The position numbers were made by a program, and so were the translations under genes. Shown here piece after piece: positions 10,801 through 18,763 of a DNA stretch of 64,000 nt. The DNA lies in the NCBI GenBank assembly GCA_902788605.1, contig CADAKX010000008.1, positions 48,142 to 112,141 of the forward strand, written 5' to 3'. How positions within the stretch are numbered: position 1 is the first letter of the stretch; each line of letters begins with the position of its first letter. Source of the DNA: an uncultured Prevotellaceae bacterium. GTDB lineage: Bacteria > Bacteroidota > Bacteroidia > Bacteroidales > Bacteroidaceae. Under the pieces are notes generated by a model. It had not been told where the DNA came from, did no database searches, and worked only from the letters and a program-made list of their open reading frames with translations.

Positions 10801-11074
10801 CAACACATTGGTATTGTGGCCCTCAGAAGAGAATGATGCGAAAAACGTCCCCTCGGCTCTAGACCTGTTGCATGCTCACAAGATTGATATGGTGGTCAAT
10901 ATCCCGAAGGACCTGACAACTCACGAATTGACTAATGGCTACAAGATTCGTCGTGCTGCCATCGACCTCAATGTACCTCTGATAACGAATGCTCGTTTGG
11001 CGGCTGCCTTCATTCAGGCTTTCTGTAATGTGGGCATCGAGGGTATTGGTATCAAGGCTTGGGGCGAGTATTAA
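7838..11074 (+). CDS. carB: Carbamoyl-phosphate synthase large subunit
   Basis: The synthetase subunit of 1078 residues, with two homologous ATP-grasp halves. The first makes carboxy phosphate and carbamate, and the second phosphorylates carbamate. The first half starts with KVLLLGSGALKIGEAGEFDYSG and has NPNIATVQTS. The second repeats the pattern with IIVLGSGAYRIGSSVEFDW and NPETVSTD. An oligomerisation helix region lies between them, and the C-terminal MGS-like allosteric domain begins around KKTVLLSTGGAKQK. Length and domain order match the bacterial family. It follows carA by 36 bp, and a palindromic promoter region follows the stop. Confidence 0.96.
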   Translation: MRDNNIKKVLLLGSGALKIGEAGEFDYSGSQALKALKEEGIKTVLINPNIATVQTSEGVADQVYFLPVQPYFVERVIEKERPDGILLAFGGQTALNCGVELYQSGILEKYNVKVLGTPVQAIIDTEDRELFVKKLDEIGIKTIKSEACETIEQARQAAANLGYPVILRAAYALGGLGSGFCDNEEELNKLAEKAFAFSPQVLVEKSLKGWKEIEYEVVRDRYDNCITVCNMENFDPLGIHTGESIVIAPSQTLTNSEYHKLRALAIKIIRHIGIVGECNVQYAFDPESEDYRVIEVNARLSRSSALASKATGYPLAFVAAKLGMGYGLFELKNSVTKTTSAFFEPALDYVVCKIPRWDLSKFHGVDKELGSSMKSVGEVMAIGRTFEEAIQKGLRMIGQGMHGFVENKELKISDIDAALREPTDKRIFVISKAMHMSEYSIDKIHDLTKIDKWFLQKLQHIIDIDERLKKQNINTLDADLLREAKVYGFTDFQIARALGLENESRNMHQALLLVRNRRKQLGIQPVVKQIDTLAAEYPAQTNYLYVTYSGVSSDIQYENDKKSIIVLGSGAYRIGSSVEFDWCGVQALNTIRKEGYRSVMINYNPETVSTDYDMCDRLYFDELTFERVMDIIDMEAPHGVIVSTGGQIPNNLAMYLDEQHVPILGTQAKDIDGAEDRAKFSQMLNELGVNQPEWSALTSMDDINAFVERVGFPVLVRPSYVLSGAAMNVCSNMDELERFLQLAANVSEDHPVVVSKFIEHAKEIEMDAVAKDGEIMAYAISEHIEFAGVHSGDATIQFPPQKLYVETVRRIKRISRQIAKALHINGPFNIQYMARENDILVIECNLRASRSFPFVSKVLKLNLIDLATKVMLGLPVEKPEKNLFDLDYVGIKASQFSFNRLQKADPVLGVDMASTGEVGCIGDNTDTALLKAMLSVGHRIPKKTVLLSTGGAKQKAEMLDAARMLVNNGYELYATKGTSQYLSDNGVANTLVLWPSEENDAKNVPSALDLLHAHKIDMVVNIPKDLTTHELTNGYKIRRAAIDLNVPLITNARLAAAFIQAFCNVGIEGIGIKAWGEY

Positions 11075-11103
11075 TCGGGTCTGAAATACAAAAAAGTACT
11101 TCT

Positions 11104-11153
11104 TTCCTTGTATGGATGCAAATTTATTTGTACTTTTGCATCTATACAAGGAA
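11104..11153. promoter_or_regulatory. 19-bp inverted repeat containing a promoter in each direction, before manA
   Basis: The arms 11104-11122 and 11135-11153 are reverse complements with one mismatch and a 12 bp centre. On the plus strand a -7 box TActTTTG (11131-11138) lies 20 bp after CTTG (11107-11110) and points at manA. Because of the symmetry the minus strand carries TAaaTTTG, also about 20 bp after its own CTTG. There is no T run after the repeat, so it is not an ordinary terminator. It may be an operator that covers the promoter. Confidence 0.65.
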
Positions 11154-11160
11154 TTTGTTT

Positions 11161-12198
11161 ATGAAGATATATCCACTTTTGTTTGAACCGAACCTACACA
11201 CTGTTGTGTGGGGAGGTGAGCGTTTGTGTCCATATAAAGGTCTGCCACAATCAATAGAACCTATTGGAGAAAGCTGGGAGGTGAGTGCCGTGCCTTCGAG
11301 TCCCAGTATCATTGCAAATGGCGAGTATGCAGGCCGCGACCTTATCTCTGTAATTGATGAACAGCCAGAGGCTATCCTTGGAAAGGCTGTCTGTGAGAAG
11401 TATCATGGTCAGTTACCCTTGCTGGTGAAATTTATTGATGCCAAGCGTGATTTGAGTATCCAAGTGCATCCAGATGATGAGATGGCGTTGCGTGAGCATG
11501 GCAAGATGGGCAAGAGTGAGATGTGGTATATTATCGATGCTCAACCAGGTAGCTTTCTCTATGCTGGTTTTAAGAAAGAGATAACCCCCGAGGAGTATAA
11601 ACAGCGTATTGCCGATGGTTCTATCATCGATGTCTTGGCCCGTCATGAGGTACATGCTGGTGATGTGTTCTATCTGCCTGCCGGTCGTGTTCATGCCATT
11701 GGCAGTGGCATCCTGTTGGCTGAAGTTCAGCAGTCATCCGATGTTACCTATCGTATCTTCGATTATAATCGTCCGGGAATGGATGGGAAACCTCGCGAGT
11801 TGCATACCGACTTAGCTGCAGAGGCTCTGAATTACCATGTGGAAGAGGAGTATAGGACGCTTTATTCTGCCATCCAGAATAAGGCAAACCTCATCGTAAA
11901 CTCTCCTTTCTTTAGTGTGCGTGTTACGCGTACTGAAAAAATGTTTCATCGCAACTTGCTGAAGTATGATAGTTTTGTCATAACAATGTGTATTGCTGGT
12001 CATTGTGAGTTGCGTTTCCGTCAGACAGGCGAGGTCGTGTTACTCAAAGAGGGACATAGTTGTTTAATTCCGGCTTCAATGGCTGACTATGATGTGGTGC
12101 CTCTTAATGGACAGACGCGTGTACTCGATGCTTTTATCGATAATATGGATAAGAGTCTGGTGGGACAGGTGACACGTTTCCTTCATATTTCGGCATAG
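11161..12198 (+). CDS. manA: Mannose-6-phosphate isomerase, class I
   Basis: Interconverts mannose-6-phosphate and fructose-6-phosphate and uses zinc, linking mannose use with GDP-mannose synthesis. I place the start at 11161 (MKIYPLLFEP), giving 345 residues. A longer open frame reaches back into carB, but the promoter box at 11131-11138 lies inside that extension. Type I PMI features are present: QVHPDD (zinc-binding Gln and His), KSEMWYI, and GRVHAIGSGILLAEVQQSSDVTYR, which includes a conserved zinc/substrate region. The C-terminal cupin part carries IAGHCELRF. Short forms of about 320-350 residues are usual in Bacteroidetes and Firmicutes. Confidence 0.93.
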   Translation: MKIYPLLFEPNLHTVVWGGERLCPYKGLPQSIEPIGESWEVSAVPSSPSIIANGEYAGRDLISVIDEQPEAILGKAVCEKYHGQLPLLVKFIDAKRDLSIQVHPDDEMALREHGKMGKSEMWYIIDAQPGSFLYAGFKKEITPEEYKQRIADGSIIDVLARHEVHAGDVFYLPAGRVHAIGSGILLAEVQQSSDVTYRIFDYNRPGMDGKPRELHTDLAAEALNYHVEEEYRTLYSAIQNKANLIVNSPFFSVRVTRTEKMFHRNLLKYDSFVITMCIAGHCELRFRQTGEVVLLKEGHSCLIPASMADYDVVPLNGQTRVLDAFIDNMDKSLVGQVTRFLHISA

Positions 12199-12236
12199 GA
12201 ATTATCAAGAGACTTGGATTACTCAAGGGAGAGTGG

Positions 12237-12416
12237 TTAATAGCTGCTCTCACTTTTTTTTGCCCATACATGAAGGCTAACTCCCGCAATAACAAAGACT
12301 AATGGGATGAAAGTGACGATATTAATAAAGGTGAAATGAAACAATTGGAGTGCTGCAAATAGCAAAACTCCAATAAAAATGAGTGCGAAGCCACCGTATT
12401 TGACGAGTAATTTCAT
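12237..12416 (-). CDS. Small two-helix membrane protein, unknown function
   Basis: A 59-residue protein beginning MKLLVKYGGFALIFIGVLLF. Two hydrophobic segments (about residues 8-24 and 29-50) are followed by a short charged tail KKSESSY. I chose the ATG at 12414-12416 because a -7-like box TActTTTG lies just upstream on the minus strand (12437-12444); the open frame extends further but would include the promoter. It is convergent with manA and divergent from rpsF. I do not recognise a family. Small inner-membrane proteins of this shape are common in Bacteroidales next to ribosomal operons. Confidence 0.6.
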   Translation of the reverse strand: MKLLVKYGGFALIFIGVLLFAALQLFHFTFINIVTFIPLVFVIAGVSLHVWAKKSESSY

Positions 12417-12436
12417 ATAAATCGTTAAATTTAGTG

Positions 12437-12444
12437 CAAAAGTA
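12437..12444 (-). promoter_or_regulatory. Probable -7 box for the small membrane protein
   Basis: On the minus strand TActTTTG followed by C lies 20 bp before the ATG at 12416. The -33 element is not clear. Confidence 0.45.
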
Positions 12445-12488
12445 CAAAATAATTCAGTGTTATTTATACATAATCCATTATTTTTTTG

Positions 12489-12496
12489 TACCTTTG
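12489..12496 (+). promoter_or_regulatory. Probable -7 box for rpsF-rpsR-rplI
   Basis: TAccTTTG followed by C, 46 bp before the rpsF ATG, inside an AT-rich leader. The expected -33 position is T-rich without a clean TTTG. Confidence 0.55.
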
Positions 12497-12542
12497 CACC
12501 CGCAAATTGCAAAAATAACATTATTTAAATTTTAAAAGTAGT

Positions 12543-12887
12543 ATGAATCAGTACGAAACCGTTTTCATTTTAACTCCCGTTTTGTCTGACGAGCAGACAA
12601 AGGAAACGGTCGCTAAGTTCAAGAAGGTTCTCACCGACAAAGGTGCTGAAATCGTGAACGAAGAGGCCTGGGGATTGAAGAAACTGGCTTACCAGATTGA
12701 GAAGAAGACCTCTGGCTTCTATTTCCTCATCGAGTTCAAGGCTGAGCCGGAAGTGATTAAAACTTTGGAGACCGCTTATCGTCGTGACGAGAAGGTGATT
12801 CGTTTCCAGACTGTTAAATTCGACAAGTTTGCTGCAGAGTATGCTGAGAAGCGTCGCAACAAGCTCGGTAAAAAAGAGGAGGCTTAA
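12543..12887 (+). CDS. rpsF: 30S ribosomal protein S6
   Basis: S6 binds 16S rRNA with S18 in the platform of the 30S subunit. The 114-residue protein opens [15 protein letters not shown], which is the usual S6 beta strand, and contains [20 protein letters not shown], diagnostic for the family. It is followed at 3 bp by rpsR and then rplI, the standard order. No single-strand binding protein gene is inserted between them, unlike in many other phyla. Confidence 0.97.
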   Translation: MNQYETVFILTPVLSDEQTKETVAKFKKVLTDKGAEIVNEEAWGLKKLAYQIEKKTSGFYFLIEFKAEPEVIKTLETAYRRDEKVIRFQTVKFDKFAAEYAEKRRNKLGKKEEA

Positions 12888-12890
12888 ACT

Positions 12891-13157
12891 ATGGCAGAAC
12901 AGAGTGAAATCCGTTATTTGACTGCTCCTTCTATCGATACGAAGAAGAAGAAGTATTGCCGTTTCAAGAAGAGCGGTATCAAGTATATCGACTACAAGGA
13001 TCCCGAGTTCTTGAAGAAGTTCCTGAACGAGCAGGGTAAGATTCTGCCCCGTCGCATCACAGGTACCTCTCTGAAGTACCAGCGTCGTGTGGCTCAGGCC
13101 GTTAAGCGTGCACGTCAGATTGCATTGCTGCCTTACGTAACCGATTTGATGAAGTAA
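12891..13157 (+). CDS. rpsR: 30S ribosomal protein S18
   Basis: Partner of S6 on the 30S platform. The 88-residue protein has the typical core [21 protein letters not shown] and the highly conserved [22 protein letters not shown] with many basic residues for rRNA contact. There is no zinc-binding Cys cluster; a single Cys remains in YCRF. It is translated between rpsF (3 bp gap) and rplI (18 bp gap containing an AGGAGG-like stretch). Confidence 0.97.
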   Translation: MAEQSEIRYLTAPSIDTKKKKYCRFKKSGIKYIDYKDPEFLKKFLNEQGKILPRRITGTSLKYQRRVAQAVKRARQIALLPYVTDLMK

Positions 13158-13175
13158 ACAAAGGAGGACGCAAGA

Positions 13176-13685
13176 ATGGAATTGATTTTGAAAGAAGATG
13201 TTATCGGCTTGGGATTCAAGAACGATATCGTGAATGTAAAGTCTGGTTATGGCCGTAACTACCTGATTCCTCAGGGCAAGGCTGTGATTGCTTCTCCTTC
13301 TGCTAAGAAGATCCTGGCTGAGAACCTGAAGCAGCAGGCTCACAAGTTGGCTGCTCTGAAGGCTGCTGCCGAGGAGAAGGCTGCCGCTTTGAATGGCGTG
13401 GCTCTGACCATCGCTGCAAAGGTGAGCGCTACTGGTCAGCTCTACGGTTCTGTTACAAACATGACCGTTGCTGAGGAGCTCGCTAAGCTCGGCAAGGAGG
13501 TTGATCGCAAGATCATCGTCCTGAAGGATATTAAGAAGGTAGGCGATTATGTTGCAGTTGTTCGCTTCCACAAGGAGGTGAGCGCAGAGATTCCTGTAAA
13601 GGTTGTTGCTGAGGGTGCACAGCTCGAGGCTACTCCTGCTGCTGAGGCTCCCGTTGCTGAGGCTGAGGCTCCTGTTGCAGAGTAA
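13176..13685 (+). CDS. rplI: 50S ribosomal protein L9 with Ala/Glu/Pro tail
   Basis: L9 binds 23S rRNA and reaches out from the 50S subunit. The start MELILKEDVIGLGFKNDIVNVKSGYGRNYLIPQG is the L9 signature. The length of 169 is about 20 residues above the usual 148-150. The extra part is a C-terminal tail rich in Ala, Glu and Pro (PAAEAPVAEAEAPVAE), common in Bacteroidetes L9. AAGGAGG lies 9 bp upstream of the ATG, a Shine-Dalgarno-like sequence that is rare in this phylum. A terminator follows. Confidence 0.96.
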   Translation: MELILKEDVIGLGFKNDIVNVKSGYGRNYLIPQGKAVIASPSAKKILAENLKQQAHKLAALKAAAEEKAAALNGVALTIAAKVSATGQLYGSVTNMTVAEELAKLGKEVDRKIIVLKDIKKVGDYVAVVRFHKEVSAEIPVKVVAEGAQLEATPAAEAPVAEAEAPVAE

Positions 13686-13719
13686 TTATGCTGTAAAGCA
13701 ATTCGTTTATTATAACATT

Positions 13720-13756
13720 AATCCTGGTTGTTCTTTAAACAATCGGGATTTTTTTG
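13720..13756 (+). terminator. Rho-independent terminator after rplI
   Basis: AATCCTGGTTGTT pairs, with G-U pairs, to AACAATCGGGATT around CTTTA and is followed by seven T. It lies 34 bp after the rplI stop. Confidence 0.85.
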
Positions 13757-13800
13757 TAGTTCACAGTTATGAGTTCATCATAGTTGAGCGAGGGGATAGG

Positions 13801-13860
13801 CTTGTCTTAGAACTATGCACTTTGCACTATGAACTTTGAACTTTGCATTTGAACTATATA
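13801..13860. repeat. Short tandem motif tract (ACTWTGMAC-like)
   Basis: Degenerate 7-9 bp units based on AACTATG/CACTTTG follow one another (ACTATGCACTTTGCACTATG, then AACTTTGAACTTTGC). The tract is non-coding, lying between the rplI terminator and the terminator of the small lipoprotein on the other strand. Confidence 0.6.
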
Positions 13861-13865
13861 TACAA

Positions 13866-13899
13866 AAGCAAAGCGGATGAACCTGTGGTCCATCCGCTT
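13866..13899 (-). terminator. Terminator hairpin for the small lipoprotein
   Basis: AAGCGGATG (13871-13879) pairs with CATCCGCTT (13891-13899). On the minus strand the stem is followed by TGCTTTTGTATAT, a moderate T tract. It lies 33 bp after the stop codon. Confidence 0.65.
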
Positions 13900-13931
13900 G
13901 AATTTCTGTTACGCTTTCTGCGGTACTGAAA

Positions 13932-14108
13932 TTACTCAGCAACAACTGAGTCAGCAGCCAGAGTGTCAGCAGCCAGAGTGTCAACGATAGTGGTGTCAAC
14001 CTCTGCAACCTCGATAGAATCAACGGGAGCCTCTTCAGCAGCCTTGTTACCATTACCACAAGCTACGAACATAGCAGCTACAGCGAACATAAATGCAATC
14101 TTTTTCAT
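13932..14108 (-). CDS. Very small lipoprotein with DTLAA repeats
   Basis: A 58-residue protein, MKKIAFMFAVAAMFVACGNG..., with a lipoprotein signal ending FVAC (modified Cys17). The mature part is acidic and Thr/Ala-rich: it runs through EEAPVDSIEVAEVDTT to VDTLAADTLAADSVVAE. The DNA shows a 15 bp direct repeat coding DTLAA twice. A -7 promoter box (14160-14167) and a terminator frame it, so it is an independent transcript. Similar short Asp/Thr/Ala lipoproteins occur in many Prevotella and Bacteroides genomes without known function. It is likely anchored to a membrane facing the periplasm or the surface. Confidence 0.8.
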   Translation of the reverse strand: MKKIAFMFAVAAMFVACGNGNKAAEEAPVDSIEVAEVDTTIVDTLAADTLAADSVVAE

Positions 14109-14159
14109 TTCTTTGCTTTTTTAAATCTGTAAAACAATCATTTGTTAATTAAAACGTTG

Positions 14160-14167
14160 CAAAGGTA
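14160..14167 (-). promoter_or_regulatory. -7 box for the small lipoprotein
   Basis: On the minus strand TAccTTTG followed by C lies 51 bp before the ATG. The upstream -33 region is A/T runs without a clean TTTG. Confidence 0.5.
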
Positions 14168-14336
14168 GGCATTTTTTTTATACGACGATACTTTTTTTTC
14201 GATTTTTTTTAGGGTGTTTTTGTAACATTTTTATAAGTTGTTGAAAATCAGCATGATAGCAAATGTTAAAAATGGTATAAATTCGACACTCAACTGAAAA
14301 TCCTCCAAAAAAGGGTGTTATTTGCTATTTTTTATG

Positions 14337-14344
14337 TACCTTTG
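14337..14344 (+). promoter_or_regulatory. -7 box for mtaB
   Basis: TAccTTTG followed by C, 30 bp before the chosen mtaB ATG. It falls inside the longer open frame that starts at 14315, which argues against that upstream start. Confidence 0.55.
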
Positions 14345-14374
14345 CGGAAACTTATAAAGATACAAAATTTATAT

Positions 14375-15709
14375 ATGATAGACACTTCGGCCTTTCAAGG
14401 CAAAACAGCTAAATATTTCACGCTTGGATGTAAGTTGAATTTCTCTGAGACTTCCACCTTTGCACAAATACTTCATGAGATGGGCGTTCGTACTGCTCAG
14501 AAGAGTGAGGCGGCCGACATCTGCTTGATAAATACTTGTTCGGTAACAGACGTTGCTGACCATAAGTGTCGGCAGGCAATTCATCGCCTGGTTCGTGAGA
14601 ATCCCGACTCCTTTGTCGTAGTTACTGGCTGCTATGCCCAACTTGAGGCAGAGACTGTGAGTAAGATGGATGGAGTGAGTTTGGTGTTGGGAGCCAACGA
14701 GAAAGCTAATCTTATTCAGTTTCTGTCGGAAGCCTTTGTTAATCGTGAAAATGCTGTGAAGTTCAGTGCTCAGAAGACCAAGGATATCAAAACCTTTTCG
14801 CCTTCGTGTTCGCGAGGCAACCGCACCCGCTATTTCCTGAAGGTTCAGGACGGATGCGATTATTTCTGCACTTATTGCACCATACCTTATGCCCGCGGTT
14901 TCAGTCGTAACCCCAGTATTGCTTCTTTGGTGGGGCAAGCTCAAAATGCAGCTAAAGAAGGAGGAAAGGAAATCGTGCTGACAGGTGTTAACATTGGTGA
15001 CTTTGGAAAAACAACTGGTGAGCAATTTATAGATTTGGTGAAAGCACTTGATAACGTTGAAGGTATTCAGCGTTACCGTATCAGTAGTCTTGAGCCCGAT
15101 TTGTTAAGCGATGAGCTTATTGACTATTGTGCTCACGACAGCCGTGCTTTTATGCCTCATTTCCACATTCCTCTTCAGAGTGGTAGCGATATTGTGCTTA
15201 AGCTGATGCATCGTCATTATGACCGTCAACTCTTTGCTGACAAGATTATGCATATTAAGGATGTTATGCCAGACGCCTTTATCGGTGTCGATGTGATGGT
15301 AGGTTGCCGTGGCGAGACCCCCGATTGTTTCGAAGAGACCTTCGAGTTTTTGGATGCCCTTCCTGTCACGCAGTTGCATGTCTTCCCATATTCAGAGCGT
15401 CCTGGTACCTCAGCCTTGAAGATTGACTATGTCGTATCCGAGCGAGATAAGAAATTGCGCAGCAAGCGTCTCTTGGAACTATCAGATCAGAAAACCCATG
15501 ATTTCTATCAGCAATTCGTTGGCACAACGATGGATGTGCTTTTAGAAAAAGCATCCCGTGGTCGTGCTATGCATGGCTTCACAAATAATTATGTTCGTGT
15601 GGAACTATCGCCTGCAGACGCCCGTCCTGAGTACGATAATCAGATTATGAAGGTGCGTTTGGGTGATTTTAATGCAGGTGGAAATGCTCTTAAGGTTGTA
15701 GGGATATGA
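14375..15709 (+). CDS. mtaB: tRNA t6A37 methylthiotransferase (MtaB)
   Basis: A radical SAM enzyme that adds a methylthio group to N6-threonylcarbamoyl-adenosine 37 of tRNA. I start at 14375 (MIDTSAFQ), giving 444 residues, because the promoter -7 box lies just upstream. The N-terminal UPF0004 domain carries the three cluster Cys in TLGCKLNFSE, INTCSVT and VTGCYAQ. The radical SAM Cys triad is in DGCDYFCTYCTIPYARG near residue 170. A TRAM-like domain ends the protein. GCKxN rather than GCQxN supports MtaB over MiaB. It overlaps the glycosyltransferase by 4 bp. Confidence 0.92.
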   Translation: MIDTSAFQGKTAKYFTLGCKLNFSETSTFAQILHEMGVRTAQKSEAADICLINTCSVTDVADHKCRQAIHRLVRENPDSFVVVTGCYAQLEAETVSKMDGVSLVLGANEKANLIQFLSEAFVNRENAVKFSAQKTKDIKTFSPSCSRGNRTRYFLKVQDGCDYFCTYCTIPYARGFSRNPSIASLVGQAQNAAKEGGKEIVLTGVNIGDFGKTTGEQFIDLVKALDNVEGIQRYRISSLEPDLLSDELIDYCAHDSRAFMPHFHIPLQSGSDIVLKLMHRHYDRQLFADKIMHIKDVMPDAFIGVDVMVGCRGETPDCFEETFEFLDALPVTQLHVFPYSERPGTSALKIDYVVSERDKKLRSKRLLELSDQKTHDFYQQFVGTTMDVLLEKASRGRAMHGFTNNYVRVELSPADARPEYDNQIMKVRLGDFNAGGNALKVVGI

Positions 15710-16725
15710 AGAAGGTAGCTGTAGTTATCTTGAACTGGAATGGTGCCGCAATGCTCCGTCAGTATTTGCCTCAAGTGCTTGAGTATTCTCGCGATGAGGC
15801 CGATGTCTATGTGGCCGATAATGCATCGACGGACAATAGTCTCGACCTGCTGAGAACATCGTTTCCTGAAGTTAAGCTCATTGTACTAGAGCAAAATTGG
15901 GGATTTGCCGAAGGTTATAATAAAGCCCTTTCCCAAATTGATACAGAATACTACCTGTTGCTGAATAGCGATATCGAAGTGACACCACATTGGTTGACAC
16001 CGCTCATCTCATTTATGGATACTCATCCTCAGGTGGCTGCTTGTCAGCCCAAGTTACATAGTATCTTTGAGCGCGATTACTTTGAGTATGCTGGTGCCTG
16101 CGGTGGTTATCTTGACCGATATGGCTATCCCTATTGCCGGGGTAGGGTGTTTGACGTGGTTGAAACGGACAAAGGACAGTATGATACCCCGGCTGAGATT
16201 CACTGGGCAACGGGTGCAGCCCTTCTTGTACGCTCGCGTATATATAAAGAGGTGGGTGGACTTGACGGACGCTTCTTTGCTCATCAGGAAGAGATTGATA
16301 TGTGTTGGCGTATGCGTATTCGTGGCTATCAGATTTATTGCTTGCCTCAGAGTGTGGTCTATCATGTGGGTGGTGGAACATTACCTAAGTCGAATCCCAT
16401 GAAGACTTACCTCAATTTCCGAAATAACCTGACGATGCTCTTTAAGTGTCTGCCACAGAGTGATCTTAGGCATGTGATGGCTGTAAGGTGGTTCCTAGAC
16501 TATCTGGCAGCCTTTCAGACCCTTTTCCTTAAACAAGACTGGAGAGGTTTTAAGGCTATCTATCGTGCGCGTAGAGATTTCAAACGATGGAAAAAAGACT
16601 TCGAGTGTGACCGTCGTATGATTCAGCAGAGTAGGGCGGATGGTGTCAAGGACTATGTGTCTATGGTACTTCTATGGCAGTATTATGCTCGTGGACGCCA
16701 TACTTTTAAGGAGTTGCCCAGGTAA
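15706..16725 (+). CDS. Family 2 glycosyltransferase
   Basis: A 339-residue transferase with a GT-A fold: nucleotide-binding start VAVVILNWNGAAMLRQYL, ADNASTDNS, and the metal-binding LNSDIE motif replacing DxD near residue 88. The acceptor region GLDGRFFAHQEEIDMCWRMR resembles rhamnosyl and related transferases. There is no strong membrane helix, so it is probably cytoplasmic and membrane-associated. The donor and acceptor are unknown; cell-surface polysaccharide or glycan synthesis is likely. The ATG overlaps the mtaB stop by 4 bp, which implies translational coupling, but I see no functional link to tRNA modification. It is convergent with rlmH, 5 bp away. Confidence 0.9.
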   Translation: MKKVAVVILNWNGAAMLRQYLPQVLEYSRDEADVYVADNASTDNSLDLLRTSFPEVKLIVLEQNWGFAEGYNKALSQIDTEYYLLLNSDIEVTPHWLTPLISFMDTHPQVAACQPKLHSIFERDYFEYAGACGGYLDRYGYPYCRGRVFDVVETDKGQYDTPAEIHWATGAALLVRSRIYKEVGGLDGRFFAHQEEIDMCWRMRIRGYQIYCLPQSVVYHVGGGTLPKSNPMKTYLNFRNNLTMLFKCLPQSDLRHVMAVRWFLDYLAAFQTLFLKQDWRGFKAIYRARRDFKRWKKDFECDRRMIQQSRADGVKDYVSMVLLWQYYARGRHTFKELPR

Positions 16726-16730
16726 CTTGC

Positions 16731-17201
16731 TTATTCGTGGTGATAAGGTTCGCCCTTGATGATAGTACAGGCTCTGTAGAGCTGCTCGGTAAAGATCAAC
16801 CGAACCATTTGGTGTGAGAACGTTAATTTCGATAGCGACAACTTTTCATTCGCCCGTTCATAGACTGCTGGCGAGAATCCATAAGGTCCCCCGATAACAA
16901 ACACCAGTCGGCGGGCTTTGTTTTGCATCTGTTCAAGCCACGTAGCCATCTCGATACTCCTAAACTCCTTACCGTGTTCGTCCAATAGAACCACTGTGTC
17001 TACAGGCTGTATCTGTTTCAGAATCAGTTCACCCTCGGCTTTTTTCTGTTGTTCTTCCGTCAGGTTCTTTGTGTTTTTGAGTTCGGGAATCACAGTGATG
17101 CTAAAGGGCATATAGTGGCCTATGCGCTCTGCATAGTCGTTGATACCCGCCACGAAGTGCTTGTTCACCGTGCGTCCCACAAGAATCAGGTTAGTCTTCA
17201 T
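16731..17201 (-). CDS. rlmH: 23S rRNA (pseudouridine1915-N3)-methyltransferase
   Basis: A SPOUT-class enzyme that methylates pseudouridine 1915 in helix 69 of 23S rRNA. Its 156 residues match the family. The trefoil-knot SAM site is visible as FVIGGPYGFSP, followed by LSKLTFSHQMVRLIFTEQLYRA and the conserved C-terminal PYHHE. The DUF4491 gene upstream overlaps its start by 11 bp, so the two are read as one transcript from the promoter at 17518-17525. Confidence 0.96.
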   Translation of the reverse strand: MKTNLILVGRTVNKHFVAGINDYAERIGHYMPFSITVIPELKNTKNLTEEQQKKAEGELILKQIQPVDTVVLLDEHGKEFRSIEMATWLEQMQNKARRLVFVIGGPYGFSPAVYERANEKLSLSKLTFSHQMVRLIFTEQLYRACTIIKGEPYHHE

Positions 17202-17490
17202 ATTCTTTCTTTCGTTTTGGATTCATGGGAAACCATCCTCGTTTTACGCGCTTTCGTTGCTCAAACAACTCACCGATGGTCCATAGTGCCGATGCTCCCA
17301 CGACGCCAGTGAGAGCCGATATGATGTCGTTGCTGATAAACAAGGCCGCGCCAATGCAGACAATGCCCAGCAGGAGAAAAATCCACCAGAACCGTGTGCC
17401 CGTGTGGTATTCTGTTTTGATGACTATAGGATGGAAGATGCCGATAACCAGAAAAGTGGTGATAGCAATGATGATGCCCGTAAAATACAT
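17191..17490 (-). CDS. DUF4491 family membrane protein
   Basis: A 99-residue protein starting MYFTGIIIAITTFLVIGIFH, with three hydrophobic stretches (about 2-22, 37-53 and 58-78) and a basic C-terminus GWFPMNPKRKKEYED. The motif GIFHPIVIKTEYHTG followed by WW matches what I know of the DUF4491 family, found mainly in Bacteroidetes and gut Firmicutes; the function is unknown. A longer frame begins at 17520 with a TTG, but that TTG is the TTTG of the promoter, so I reject it. The gene overlaps rlmH by 11 bp. Confidence 0.8.
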   Translation of the reverse strand: MYFTGIIIAITTFLVIGIFHPIVIKTEYHTGTRFWWIFLLLGIVCIGAALFISNDIISALTGVVGASALWTIGELFEQRKRVKRGWFPMNPKRKKEYED

Positions 17491-17492
17491 AA

Positions 17493-18662
<1,170 letters not shown>

Positions 18663-18678
18663 TCTTTAGAAGTAATAT

Positions 18679-18749
18679 AAAAAACAAGTCGTAAGCTTGA
18701 GTATCCGAGGATAACTGCTCGGGGTGTCGAAGCTTACGACTTGTTTTTT
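18679..18749. terminator. Bidirectional terminator between trpS and uxuA
   Basis: A perfect 20 bp inverted repeat: 18679-18698 (AAAAAACAAGTCGTAAGCTT) and 18730-18749. Inside the 31 bp loop CCGAG and CTCGG can form a second stem. The A run on one side and T run on the other allow termination from both convergent genes. Confidence 0.9.
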
Positions 18750-18763
18750 ATGAGTGACGTCTG

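Noticed and set aside
11059-11160. Longer N-terminus of manA reaching into carB
   Set aside because: It would include the promoter -7 box and overlaps carB; other PMI proteins begin at the MKIYPL position.
12570-13571. A 333-codon open frame on the minus strand opposite rpsF-rpsR-rplI
   Set aside because: It is the mirror of highly conserved ribosomal genes; its Leu/Ser-rich translation has no domain and no promoter.
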